From: Acidobacteriota bacterium
Lineage (GTDB): Bacteria; Acidobacteriota; Terriglobia; Bryobacterales; Bryobacteraceae
DNA: 37,646 bases
Reading direction: 5' to 3'
Assembly (NCBI GenBank): GCA_023436715.1
Contig: JAEZIJ010000005.1
Coordinates: 1-37,646 of the forward strand
Every line of letters starts with the position of its first letter. Position 1 is the stretch's first letter. Positions 23,704 to 31,492 of the stretch are shown here, one piece after another. A program made the position numbers and the translations under genes. Under the pieces are notes generated by a model. It saw only the letters and a program-made list of their open reading frames with translations. It ran no database searches and was not told the origin of the DNA.

Positions 23704-24027
23704 ATGATTCAACTCACGCCTCGGGCCATTGAAAAGGTGAAGGAAATCCTGGACACGCAGGAACCTAAGCCTAGTGGGCTGCGGATCGCCGTTGTGGGCG
23801 GCGGCTGTTCGGGATTCAACTACTCGATGGCTTTCGAGAACGACCCGAACGTATTGGACAAGACCTACAATTTCGATGGTCTGAAGATATTCGTCGATCA
23901 GGCCAGCATGCTCTACCTGGACGGCGCCAGCGTCGATTTCGTGGAAACACTGGAAGGCTCGGGCTTTAAGTTCGAGAATCCGAACGTGAAATCGACCTGC
24001 GGCTGCGGCAGTTCGTTCAGCGCCTGA
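23704..24027 (+). CDS. A-type iron-sulfur carrier (IscA/ErpA family)
   Basis: Encodes 107 aa from ATG 23704, preceded by GGGAGA. A-type carriers bind and transfer Fe-S clusters to target proteins. The three conserved cysteines are present: C35 in GGGCSGF and C99/C101 in TCGCGSSF. N-terminal IQLTPRAIEKVKEIL and central KIFVDQASMLYLDGASVDFV match the family. Whether it is IscA-, SufA- or ErpA-like cannot be decided here. It stands alone between a promoter and an intrinsic terminator, so it is probably a single-gene transcript. Confidence 0.92.
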   Translation: MIQLTPRAIEKVKEILDTQEPKPSGLRIAVVGGGCSGFNYSMAFENDPNVLDKTYNFDGLKIFVDQASMLYLDGASVDFVETLEGSGFKFENPNVKSTCGCGSSFSA

Positions 24028-24050
24028 GCGCGTCCAAGCAGACAAAATAG

Positions 24051-24081
24051 AAAGGCCGGAACGTTATGTTCCGGCCTTTTT
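24051..24081 (+). terminator. intrinsic terminator after the Fe-S carrier gene
   Basis: Stem AAAGGCCGGAAC (24051-24062), loop GTTAT, stem GTTCCGGCCTTT (24068-24079), all 12 pairs perfect, ending in a run of five T (24077-24081). It lies 23 bases after the stop codon. Confidence 0.93.
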
Positions 24082-24087
24082 GTTTTC

Positions 24088-24298
24088 AGTGAAAGAGATC
24101 GTTTCAGGTGTGGTGCTCTTCTATTAAGATGGTAGGCACCATGAGCGACCTGGCCCTGCCCGGCGTGCGTTGCCGTCAGTTCACAGTGTGGCCTCAGTTC
24201 ACGGATTGCGAGTGGGGCAGCCCCTCGGTCTGCTCCGGCCCTGCCTCACTGGGCCGGGTGACGCATGCGTCGCCCCCTACATTACCAGGAGAACCTAA
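24088..24298. other. non-coding gap with repeat remnants
   Basis: About 210 bases between the terminator and the next gene. It holds a GTGGGGCAG stretch (24213) like that in the hairpin cluster near 2500 and the GACGCATGCGTC palindrome. A 68-codon frame (24108-24314) crosses the repeats and overlaps the next start; it does not look like a gene. Confidence 0.6.
24260..24271. repeat. GACGCATGCGTC palindrome, copy 2
   Basis: Perfect 12-bp palindrome followed by GCCCCCTAC, close to copy 3 at 37609, which is followed by GCCCCTAC. It lies 28 bases before the isomerase-like gene. Confidence 0.6.
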
Positions 24299-25132
24299 AT
24301 GTACGTCTCGATGAATTCGGTAACGGTGCCGGGTGTGGCGTGGCCCGAGTTTGCCCACCTCGCCCAGCGGGCCGGATACGGCGGAGTGGACGTAAACCTC
24401 GGGAAAGGCATGGAGGAAGGCCTCGACAGCACTCGAGCCCTCTTCAAGGAACTGAAAATAAAGCCCGCCGTGCTGCCCTTTCCCGTGGAGTTCCGAAAGG
24501 ATGATGCGACGTTCGAGTCCGACCTCAAGAAACTCGAGCCCGCCGCGCAGTTCGCCAAGGCGATCGGCTGTCAGCGCATGACCACATGGGTTGTCTCGGC
24601 GAGCGCGCTCCCCAAATCCGAGCAGCGCAAAATTTACAAGGAACGGTTCCAGGCGGCCGCAAAGGTCCTGGCCCGCTCGAATGTGCGGCTCGGGCTGGAG
24701 TTTCTCGGCCCGGTGCACATCCGCAAGTCCGCTCCGAACGAGTTCATCTACCGGATGGACGAAATGCTCGAACTCGCGAAGGAATGCGGGCCAAACGTGG
24801 GCCTGCTTCTCGATTCCTGGCACTGGCACCACGCGGGCGCGACACCGAAGGACATCCTGGCGGCGGGGAAACAGCGCATCGTTCACGTGCATTTGGCCGA
24901 TACGCCGGATCTGCCTCCCGAGAAGATCCGCGACAATGAGCGGCTCGTGCCCGGCGACGGCGTGATCGACTGGAAGGGATTCCTGGGCGCTCTCAAACAG
25001 ATCGGTTACCAGGACGGCTGCAGTCCCGAGATCTTCGGCGCGTTGAAGGGCAAACCGCCGGAGGAGGCGGCGCGGGCGGCGCTTGCGGGCTCGCTGAAAG
25101 TCATGGCCCTGGCGGGGATTAAGCAGTCCTGA
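24299..25132 (+). CDS. Sugar phosphate isomerase/epimerase family protein
   Basis: Encodes 277 aa with the xylose-isomerase-like TIM-barrel pattern: AHLAQRAGYGGVDVNLGKGM at the start, LGLEFLGPVHIRKS in the middle, then VGLLLDSWHWHHAGATPKDI, IVHVHLADTPD and a C-terminal GCSPEIFG. Acidic and histidine residues in those strands usually bind a divalent metal. The substrate cannot be told. AGGAGAACC precedes the ATG. The stop overlaps the murQ start as TGATG, so it is cotranscribed with murQ and murA; a role in amino-sugar or hexose use is possible but not shown. Confidence 0.85.
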   Translation: MYVSMNSVTVPGVAWPEFAHLAQRAGYGGVDVNLGKGMEEGLDSTRALFKELKIKPAVLPFPVEFRKDDATFESDLKKLEPAAQFAKAIGCQRMTTWVVSASALPKSEQRKIYKERFQAAAKVLARSNVRLGLEFLGPVHIRKSAPNEFIYRMDEMLELAKECGPNVGLLLDSWHWHHAGATPKDILAAGKQRIVHVHLADTPDLPPEKIRDNERLVPGDGVIDWKGFLGALKQIGYQDGCSPEIFGALKGKPPEEAARAALAGSLKVMALAGIKQS

Positions 25133-26025
25133 TGCTCGAAAAGCTACTGACAGAGCGGCGGAACCCGGCATCGGAGGGTATCGACGCGCTTCCGGCCGAG
25201 GAGGCTCTTCGAATCATCAATGCGGAGGACCAAAAAGTCGCGGAGGCCGTCGGGCGGGAGATCCCGAGGATTGCCCGAGCGGTCGAGGCAATTGTGGAGC
25301 GCTTCGGCCGGGGCGGCCGGCTCTTCTACATAGGCGCGGGGACAAGCGGCCGTCTCGGCGTGCTCGACGCATCCGAGTGCCCGCCCACGTTCAACGTGCC
25401 TCCCAGCCTGGTGCAGGGCATCATCGCGGGAGGGGAACGGGCGCTCGCGCGCGCGACCGAGGCGAGCGAGGACGATCCGGCGCTCGGGGCGCACGACCTG
25501 ATGGAGCGCGGCTTCACGGCGTCCGACGCACTGGTGGGAATTGCGGCGAGCGGGCGCACCCCCTACGTGCTGGGCGCGGTTGCAAAAGCCCGCGAAATGG
25601 GTGCGCTTACGATCGGAATCAGTTGCACGCCGGCATCGGACCTTTCGCGCGCCGTCGAGATACCCATCGAGCCTCTCCCCGGGCCCGAAATTCTGACCGG
25701 CTCCACACGCATGAAGGCCGGCACCGCCACCAAACTGGTGCTGAACATGCTCTCAACGGCTGTCATGATCCGGCTGGGGCACGTCTACGGCAACCTGATG
25801 GTGAACGTTCAGCCCAGGAATGCCAAGCTGGTGGACCGGGCGTGCCGCATCATCTCCGAGGCCGCCGGCGTGGACCGCGAGCGCGCCGCCGGGTTCCTCC
25901 GGGAATCGGATGGTACAGTGAAGATTGCGATCGTGATGGCCCGCCTGGGCATCGGCCGCGATCAGGCCGAAGCGCGACTACGCGCCGCCGGGGGGCGGGT
26001 TTCCGAAGCGCTCAAAAATGGATAA
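25132..26025 (+). CDS. murQ: N-acetylmuramic acid 6-phosphate etherase MurQ
   Basis: Encodes 297 aa, normal length. MurQ cleaves the lactyl ether of MurNAc-6-phosphate, giving GlcNAc-6-phosphate and lactate, a peptidoglycan recycling step. It begins with TERRNPASEGIDALPAEEAL, has the SIS-domain segment YIGAGTSGRLGVLDASECPP with catalytic-type Glu82, a second Glu in ATEASEDDP (about 113), and GSTRMKAGTATKLVLNMLST, the family signature. The last 8 bases overlap murA, so recycling and de novo precursor synthesis are co-expressed. Confidence 0.96.
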   Translation: MLEKLLTERRNPASEGIDALPAEEALRIINAEDQKVAEAVGREIPRIARAVEAIVERFGRGGRLFYIGAGTSGRLGVLDASECPPTFNVPPSLVQGIIAGGERALARATEASEDDPALGAHDLMERGFTASDALVGIAASGRTPYVLGAVAKAREMGALTIGISCTPASDLSRAVEIPIEPLPGPEILTGSTRMKAGTATKLVLNMLSTAVMIRLGHVYGNLMVNVQPRNAKLVDRACRIISEAAGVDRERAAGFLRESDGTVKIAIVMARLGIGRDQAEARLRAAGGRVSEALKNG

Positions 26026-27274
26026 GTTCGTCATCCGGGGCGGCGCCCCACTCCGAGGAGAGATCACTACCAGCGGCGCGAAGAATTCGGCCCTGCCGGC
26101 GTTGGCCGCTTGCCTGCTGACCGAAGAACCGGTCGTGCTCCACCGCATTCCCGACGTGCGCGATATCGTCACGATGGAGAAGCTGCTGGAGAGCACGGGC
26201 GCGAGCGTCACAGCAGACGGCGACGTGACGCGTGTTGAAGCGCGGTCGATCACGTGTCCCGAAGCACCTTACGAGCTGGTGAAGACGATGCGGGCGTCGA
26301 GCCTCGTGCTGGGTCCGCTGGTCGCACGTGCGGGGCGCGCGCGTGTGTCGCTCCCGGGGGGCTGCGCGATTGGGGCGCGGCCGATCAATCTGCACCTTGC
26401 GGGTCTGGAGAAGCTCGGAGCGCGTATCCGCCAGGAGCACGGCTATGTGGAAGCGGAAGCTCCCGATGGCCTGCACGCCTGCCGCTTCACCTTCGACCGC
26501 ATCAGCGTAACCGGCACGGAGGACCTCGTCATGGCTGCCGTCATGGCCGAGGGCGAGACCGTGATCGAGAACGCCGCGCGCGAGCCCGAGGTCACGGACC
26601 TCGCCGATCTGCTCACGAAGATGGGCGCCCAAATCGAGGGCGCGGGCAGCTCGACGATCCGGATTCAAGGTGTCCGCCGGCTCCACGGGGCCGAGCACAC
26701 GATTATTGCCGACCGCATCGAGGCCGGCACGTTTCTCATCGCCGGAGCGATCACCGGCGGCGATGTTGCGGTGACGCGCTGCGTCCCCGAACATCTTACG
26801 GCGCTGGTTTCAAAGTTGCGCGAGGCGGGCGCGATTGTCTCCGAGACGGCGCCGGATACCCTGCGGGTGAGCGCGCCCGGAAAGCTGAGCTCGGTGGATG
26901 TGACCACGGAGGAGTATCCCGGCTTCGCGACGGACTTGCAGGCGCAGTTCATGGCCTTGATGACGCGGGCTCAGGGCATTTCGCTCATCACCGAGAAGAT
27001 CTTCGAGAACCGGTTCATGCACGCGCTCGAACTGATGCGCATGGGGGCGAACATCAGGCTCGAGGGGCGGCAGGCCATCGTGGCGGGGCCTTCGCAACTC
27101 ACCGGAGCGGCGGTGATCGCCTCCGACCTGCGCGCCAGCGCGTCCCTTGTGCTTGCGGCGCTGGTGGCAAGCGGCGAGACGGTGATCGACCGTGTGTATC
27201 ACATCGACCGCGGCTATGAGAAGATCGAAGAGAAACTGGAGCGCGTAGGCGCCCAGATCCGCAGAATCCACTGA
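26018..27274 (+). CDS. murA: UDP-N-acetylglucosamine 1-carboxyvinyltransferase MurA
   Basis: Encodes 418 aa. MurA transfers enolpyruvate from PEP to UDP-GlcNAc, the first committed step of peptidoglycan synthesis. Key residues sit at the same numbers as in E. coli: K22 and N23 (TTSGAKNSALP), C115 in LPGGCAIGARP (the fosfomycin target), R120 and D305 in GFATDLQAQ. The ATG lies inside the end of murQ. A rhodanese follows after 11 bases on the same strand. Confidence 0.97.
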   Translation: MDKFVIRGGAPLRGEITTSGAKNSALPALAACLLTEEPVVLHRIPDVRDIVTMEKLLESTGASVTADGDVTRVEARSITCPEAPYELVKTMRASSLVLGPLVARAGRARVSLPGGCAIGARPINLHLAGLEKLGARIRQEHGYVEAEAPDGLHACRFTFDRISVTGTEDLVMAAVMAEGETVIENAAREPEVTDLADLLTKMGAQIEGAGSSTIRIQGVRRLHGAEHTIIADRIEAGTFLIAGAITGGDVAVTRCVPEHLTALVSKLREAGAIVSETAPDTLRVSAPGKLSSVDVTTEEYPGFATDLQAQFMALMTRAQGISLITEKIFENRFMHALELMRMGANIRLEGRQAIVAGPSQLTGAAVIASDLRASASLVLAALVASGETVIDRVYHIDRGYEKIEEKLERVGAQIRRIH

Positions 27275-27285
27275 AAGGCCCTCAA

Positions 27286-27654
27286 ATGAAGACCCATAGC
27301 CCGGGATTTCTGGCCCTGGTTGAGGATGCGAAGTCCCGCATCCAAACGATCGATGTACCGGAACTCAAGCGCATGCGCGAATCGGGCGAGCCGTTCCGGC
27401 TGGTTGACGTGCGTGAAGAAAGCGAGTGGAACGCCGGCCACGCGCAAGGGGCGATTCACCTCGGCAAGGGCATCATCGAGCGCGATATCGAGAACACAAT
27501 TCCCGGCCGGGAGGAGAGAATCGTACTCTACTGCGGCGGGGGTTTCCGGTCGGCGCTGGCCGCGGATAACCTGCGCAAGATGGGGTACAAGAACGTTATT
27601 TCGCTCGACGGCGGCTGGAGCGAGTACCGGGATTCCGGCCTGCCGGTCGAGTAG
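27286..27654 (+). CDS. Single-domain rhodanese
   Basis: Encodes 122 aa. The rhodanese fold is seen in FRLVDVREESEWNAGHAQGA, the active-site loop CGGGFRS with catalytic Cys, and a final VISLDGGWSEYRDSGLPVE. Rhodaneses carry sulfane sulfur on the loop cysteine. About 30 residues precede the domain. The sulfur acceptor is unknown; the Fe-S carrier gene 3 kb upstream is a possible but unproven link. It ends 3 bases from a convergent membrane-protein gene. Confidence 0.9.
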   Translation: MKTHSPGFLALVEDAKSRIQTIDVPELKRMRESGEPFRLVDVREESEWNAGHAQGAIHLGKGIIERDIENTIPGREERIVLYCGGGFRSALAADNLRKMGYKNVISLDGGWSEYRDSGLPVE

Positions 27655-27657
27655 CGT

Positions 27658-27978
27658 TTACCACGGCCACAACAGGAGCAAGGCCGCGCAACGCCAGAGC
27701 GTGTAGCCGAAGAAGACCATCTCCAGAGCGCGTACCGCGTTCAGCACGGCTCCGCCCATGAATTCGAACCGCAGCAGCACGCCGCAGGCAATTCCGCCGA
27801 TGACCCAGCGTGTGGCCAGCGAGCCTTCAAACCCCAGCCAGAAGCCCAATACGATCAGGTAGTACCCGAGCAGCCAGGTGTTCTCGGGCCGGCAGCGGAA
27901 GCGGGCGTAGATCATGCCTATCGTCAGCGCCGCAATGAAGAGCGCGGTCGAGTTGAACAGCGTGAATCGGAAGTACAT
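27658..27978 (-). CDS. Small membrane protein of unknown function
   Basis: Encodes 106 aa with three to four hydrophobic helices: about 6-25 (TLFNSTALFIAALTIGMIYA), 35-53, 58-72 and 84-104. No recognised family motif. An aromatic-rich WLLGYYLIVLGFWLGFEGSL stretch is notable. The ribosome binding site is weak (AGGCGG). Coding is supported by a consistent hydrophobic pattern and by the tight convergence with the rhodanese gene (3-base gap). It follows the Tad operon on the same strand but is separated by an inverted repeat, so it is probably independent. Confidence 0.65.
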   Translation of the reverse strand: MYFRFTLFNSTALFIAALTIGMIYARFRCRPENTWLLGYYLIVLGFWLGFEGSLATRWVIGGIACGVLLRFEFMGGAVLNAVRALEMVFFGYTLWRCAALLLLWPW

Positions 27979-27997
27979 GCGCCGCCTGCTCAGAAGA

Positions 27998-28014
27998 CGA
28001 TAACACGGTTATCG
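27998..28014. repeat. 17-nt perfect hairpin CGATAAC/GTTATCG
   Basis: CGATAAC (27998-28004), loop ACG, GTTATCG (28008-28014), about 20 bases upstream of the minus-strand membrane-protein start and abutting the larger inverted repeat. It could be an operator or part of a terminator of the Tad operon; no T-run supports the latter. Confidence 0.45.
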
Positions 28015-28079
28015 GGGCCGTGAAAGAATCCGGGGACACGCCTGCGATCGTCCGGAGGCCCGGATTCTTTCGCGGCCCC
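28014..28079. repeat. 66-nt inverted repeat downstream of the Tad operon
   Basis: Arms of 21 nt (28014-28034 and 28059-28079) pair at 20 of 21 positions around a 24-nt loop; arm core TGAAAGAATCCGGG. It lies 8 bases past the stop of the last Tad-operon gene, where it could end transcription or protect the 3' end of the mRNA. Confidence 0.75.
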
Positions 28080-28086
28080 ACCGCGG

Positions 28087-28179
28087 CTACTCGGCGCGCC
28101 TGCGGCGGCGCATCACGATGATGCCGATCAACACCACGGCCATCACCGCGCAGAGAATCCGTACCGTTCCGGAATCCAT
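28087..28179 (-). CDS. 30-aa single-helix membrane protein in the Tad operon
   Basis: ATG at 28179 lies 6 bases after AAGGAGAA, one of the best ribosome binding sites in the window. The 30-residue product has a short polar start (MDSGTVR), one hydrophobic helix (about 8-23, AVMAVVLIGIIVM) and a strongly basic end RRRRRAE. By the positive-inside rule the C-terminus faces the cytoplasm. It starts 16 bases after tadC and is the last gene before an inverted repeat. It is shorter than usual annotation cut-offs. It is too short and basic to be a Flp pilin, which has a GxxxxE processing site. Function unknown; it may stabilise TadB/TadC or be an unrelated small membrane peptide. Confidence 0.7.
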   Translation of the reverse strand: MDSGTVRILCAVMAVVLIGIIVMRRRRRAE

Positions 28180-28195
28180 TGCCTGTTCTCCTTTC

Positions 28196-29116
28196 TCACA
28201 TATTCCTCATCATCGGGAGCAGTTCCCGGCTGATCCGGACCATCACCGGACCCACCGTCACGACAAAAAGCGACGGCAAAATGCAAAAGAAAATCGGGAA
28301 CACGAGCTTCACGCCGAGCTTGGCCGCCTTCTCTTCGGCGGTCTGCCGCGCCTGGACCCGCATGTAGTCCGAGTGCGCCCTGAGGCTCTGTGCCACACCC
28401 GTGCCGAAGCGGTCCGCCTGAATCAGTACCGCCGCGAGTTTCTTGAGCTCCTCGACCGCGGTCCTGTCGGCCAGGTTGCGCAGCGCTTCAGCGCGGCGCT
28501 TGCCCGCCTTCAACTCCAGGTTGACCATGGCGAACTCCTGGGAGATCTCCGGGTGCGCGTGTTCGAGTTCCTTGGCCGCCTGCATGATGGCCTGGTCGAG
28601 GCCGAGTCCGGATTCAACGCACACCACCAGCAGGTCCAGAGAATTCGGCAGCGCGCGCCGGATCTTCTTCTGCCGGCGCTTTGCGGCCATGCGCACGTAT
28701 TCGTTCGGCCCGAGCAGCCCCGCCGCGGCAGCCAGGACGATCACCAGCAGCTTGCGGTCGGAATCGAGATCCATGCCGACTACGGCCAGAGCGGTCACCA
28801 GCGGCAGCGCGATTCCAAGAGCCACTTTCCAGCCATACAGCATCTTCAGCGCGCCCGGACTCCGGAAGCCCGCCCGGATCAGCCGCTTCTGCATGATCGT
28901 CACGTCCTTCGGAGATTGCGGCAGCAGCGTCCCCAGGCGTTTCACGAGGTCGTGGAAAACGAGGCTCGGGTGCGCCGGCATACGTGCGGCGGCCTCGGCG
29001 CTCGACCGGGTGACGCGGTCAATCGCCGCCTTGGGCCGCGCCCAGAACTTCGAGCCGATGAAGGTCATGACGGCCGCCAGGGTTACGAACAGCAGCAGGG
29101 TAGCGGATAGCTCCAT
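28196..29116 (-). CDS. tadC: Tad pilus inner-membrane platform protein TadC
   Basis: Encodes 306 aa. TadC with TadB forms the platform that couples the TadA ATPase to Flp pilin assembly. T2SSF domain visible: RALPNSLDLLVVCVESGLGL, DQAIMQAAKELEHAHPEIS, LADRTAVEELKKLAAVLIQA, then FGTGVAQSLRAHSDYMR and final hydrophobic LVFPIFFCILPSLFVVTVGP. Membrane helices are near the N-terminus (5-22), in the middle (95-140) and at the C-terminus. It starts 3 bases after tadB with GAGGTG as the ribosome binding site. Confidence 0.93.
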   Translation of the reverse strand: MELSATLLLFVTLAAVMTFIGSKFWARPKAAIDRVTRSSAEAAARMPAHPSLVFHDLVKRLGTLLPQSPKDVTIMQKRLIRAGFRSPGALKMLYGWKVALGIALPLVTALAVVGMDLDSDRKLLVIVLAAAAGLLGPNEYVRMAAKRRQKKIRRALPNSLDLLVVCVESGLGLDQAIMQAAKELEHAHPEISQEFAMVNLELKAGKRRAEALRNLADRTAVEELKKLAAVLIQADRFGTGVAQSLRAHSDYMRVQARQTAEEKAAKLGVKLVFPIFFCILPSLFVVTVGPVMVRISRELLPMMRNM

Positions 29117-29119
29117 GGC

Positions 29120-30097
29120 TCACACCTCGATCGAGACGATCTTCTTGATGACTCCGTAGCCGAGCAACTGCATCCCGACCGCGCCGCCGATCATCATCCG
29201 CCCCGTCTCGTCCTGAGTGAAGAAGCGCGCGTAGTCCGGATTGATGTAGAACATCATGACCCCAACGGCGACGGGGATCATCGAAAGCACCATGCCGGTC
29301 ATCCGGCCGTGAGCGCTGATGGCCCTGATGCGGCCGCGCAGCTTGAAGCGCTCGCGGATCAGGTAGGCGAGCTTATCCAGCAGTTCCGCCAGGTTGCCGC
29401 CCGTACGCTTTTGCAGCAGCACGGCCGAGACGAAGAAATGCACGTCCATCAGCGGCACTCGCTGCGCGAGTTTCTCGAGCGCCACATCGAGGGGCAGCCC
29501 GAGGTTCTGCTCGTCGAACGCGCGGCGGAATTCGCCCGCCAGCGGGTCCTGAAACTCCGAATGGATCATTTCGAGCGCAACGGAAAACGCATGCCCGGCG
29601 CGCATCGAGCGGCCGAGGAACTCCAGGCTCTCCGGGAACTGTTCCTCGAACTTGTTCAGCCGCGCGCTTCGCTTCCTGGCGATGTAGAAGAGCGGCATGG
29701 CCCCCAAAAGCACGCCGGGAATGACGGCGTACCCGCGGTACAGCGGCGCAAGGTGCCAGGCTCCGGTGAAGCCCACCAGGAACAGCGCAAGCGCGCCGTG
29801 CGCCGTGCGCGTCACCTCCCACTTCAGGCCGGCCTGCTCGATCAGGGTCTTGAGTTGCCGGTTGAGATCGAGGCGCCGCAGCAGATGCAGAACGAGCCTG
29901 CCCTTGGCGGGGTCCTCGGTCTGAATCAACGCGGGCGTCTGCCGCGAGGCCTTCTTCGGCTCGCCTACACCGGCCAGCCGGGCCTTCATGCGGTTCAGGT
30001 CGGCGGTCTGGCGGCCGCGCGACCACGTCCACCAGATCGCCAGGCCTCCGAGCCAGCACGTCACCAGAAATGTGGCGAAAAGAATCATGGATGCCAC
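29120..30097 (-). CDS. tadB: Tad pilus inner-membrane platform protein TadB
   Basis: Encodes 325 aa from a GTG at 30097 (AAGG 10 bases upstream); the ATG at 30088 is an alternative. An N-terminal helix (about 4-24) is followed by a polar segment, two central helices (about 100-140), and the T2SSF domain: FPESLEFLGRSMRAGHAFSV, LGLPLDVALEKLAQRVPLMD, FFVSAVLLQKRTGGNLAELL, ERFKLRGRIRAISAHGRMTG, typical of TadB. Two C-terminal helices close the protein. Adjacent to cpaF upstream and tadC downstream. Confidence 0.93.
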   Translation of the reverse strand: MASMILFATFLVTCWLGGLAIWWTWSRGRQTADLNRMKARLAGVGEPKKASRQTPALIQTEDPAKGRLVLHLLRRLDLNRQLKTLIEQAGLKWEVTRTAHGALALFLVGFTGAWHLAPLYRGYAVIPGVLLGAMPLFYIARKRSARLNKFEEQFPESLEFLGRSMRAGHAFSVALEMIHSEFQDPLAGEFRRAFDEQNLGLPLDVALEKLAQRVPLMDVHFFVSAVLLQKRTGGNLAELLDKLAYLIRERFKLRGRIRAISAHGRMTGMVLSMIPVAVGVMMFYINPDYARFFTQDETGRMMIGGAVGMQLLGYGVIKKIVSIEV

Positions 30098-30111
30098 CCG
30101 GGCGTCGCCTT

Positions 30112-31476
30112 TCAGACCTCCATCACCTCATCGAACAATTCCGGGCTGAGACGAATGCCCGCGGCAAGAAACTTTTCGTAAAACTTCGGCCGGATGCCCG
30201 TTGCGGCGAAGCGGCCCAGAACCCTGCCGTCCGGCGAGAGGCCCCGCTTCTCGAAAACGAAGATGTCCTGAAGCGTGATCACGTCGCCTTCCATCCCGGT
30301 TACCTCCGTGATACTCACCACGCGGCGCGAACCGTCAGCCAACCGCGCCGCCTGCACCAGCAGGTGGACGGCCGCGGCGACCTGCTGGCGGATGGAGATC
30401 ATCGGCATATTCGCCGCCGCCCAGGTCACCATAACCTCCAGGCGCGCGACCGCATCCCGCGGCGTGTTGGCGTGAATCGTGGTCAGCGAGCCTTCGTGGC
30501 CGGTGTTCATGGCTTGCAGCATGTCGAGCGCCTCTTCACCGCGCACCTCGCCGCACACAATGCGGTCCGGCCGCATGCGCAGGCTGTTGATGAGCAATTC
30601 GCGCTGCCGTACCGCGCCGTGCCCTTCAAGATTGGGCGGGCGCGTCTCCAGCCTTGCCACGTGCGGCTGCTTCAATTGCAGTTCGGCCGCGTCCTCGATG
30701 GTGACGATGCGCTCCTTCGGAGAGATGAACGCCGAGAGCGCGTTGAGCAGCGTCGTCTTCCCGGCGCCGGTGCCGCCCGCGATTATGATGTTGAGCCGGG
30801 CCTTGACGGCGGCCTCGAGCAGTTCCATCATGCCCGGCGTCATGGCCTTGCGCTCCACCAGATCCTTCGGCATCAGCTTGTCCGTTGAAAAACGCCGGAT
30901 CGACAGCAGCGGCCCATCCACCGCCAGCGGAGGGATGATCGCATTCACACGCGAGCCGTCGATCAGCCGTGCGTCAACCATCGGGGTCGATTCATCGATT
31001 CGCCGGCCGACCTGCGACACGATCTTGTCGATGATGCGCAGCAGGTGCGGCGTGTCGCGGAAGCTCACGCTGGTCAACTCGAGCTGGCCCTTGCGCTCCA
31101 CGTACACCTGGCGGTGCGTGTTCACAAGGATGTCCGAGATCGTGGCGTCGGCCAGCAGCGGCTCGAGCGGCCCGAGGCCGAAGACTTCGTCGAGCACCTC
31201 GTCGATCACCTGCTGCTTGTCGAGCGCGCTCAGCAGCGTCGATTCCCCTTCCATGAGCGCGACCAGGGCCTGCCGCACTTCGGAGCGCACGCGCTGGTTG
31301 TCGATCGAGGCAAGGGCATCGAGGTTGATCCGGTCCAGCAGCTTGCGGTGCAGCGTGAACTTCAGTTCCTGGCATTCCGGCTTGAGCGCAGTCTTAGCAC
31401 GCCCGCCGTTCTGGAGAATGCGCTGGTCCCAGGAGAGCGGCTGCTGCCCGGCGATATGATCGGCGAATGGTTGCAT
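30112..31476 (-). CDS. cpaF: Tad pilus assembly ATPase CpaF/TadA
   Basis: Encodes 454 aa, typical of CpaF. This hexameric cytoplasmic ATPase powers pilus extension (and often retraction). Walker A AGGTGAGKTT lies at about 233-242; the Asp/His boxes and Walker B region are in RIVTIEDAAELQL and MRPDRIVCGEVRGEEALDML; HANTPRDAVARLEVMV is the His-box. The N-terminal domain includes LGPLEPLLADATISDILVNT and VYVERKG, a CpaF signature. The start is ATG with GAGGG about 10 bases upstream. Confidence 0.96.
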   Translation of the reverse strand: MQPFADHIAGQQPLSWDQRILQNGGRAKTALKPECQELKFTLHRKLLDRINLDALASIDNQRVRSEVRQALVALMEGESTLLSALDKQQVIDEVLDEVFGLGPLEPLLADATISDILVNTHRQVYVERKGQLELTSVSFRDTPHLLRIIDKIVSQVGRRIDESTPMVDARLIDGSRVNAIIPPLAVDGPLLSIRRFSTDKLMPKDLVERKAMTPGMMELLEAAVKARLNIIIAGGTGAGKTTLLNALSAFISPKERIVTIEDAAELQLKQPHVARLETRPPNLEGHGAVRQRELLINSLRMRPDRIVCGEVRGEEALDMLQAMNTGHEGSLTTIHANTPRDAVARLEVMVTWAAANMPMISIRQQVAAAVHLLVQAARLADGSRRVVSITEVTGMEGDVITLQDIFVFEKRGLSPDGRVLGRFAATGIRPKFYEKFLAAGIRLSPELFDEVMEV

Positions 31477-31492
31477 AAGAATTCTCTATCCC

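Noticed and set aside
24108..24314. 68-aa frame upstream of the isomerase-like gene
   Set aside because: Runs through repeat sequence and into the next gene's start; no ribosome binding site or domain.
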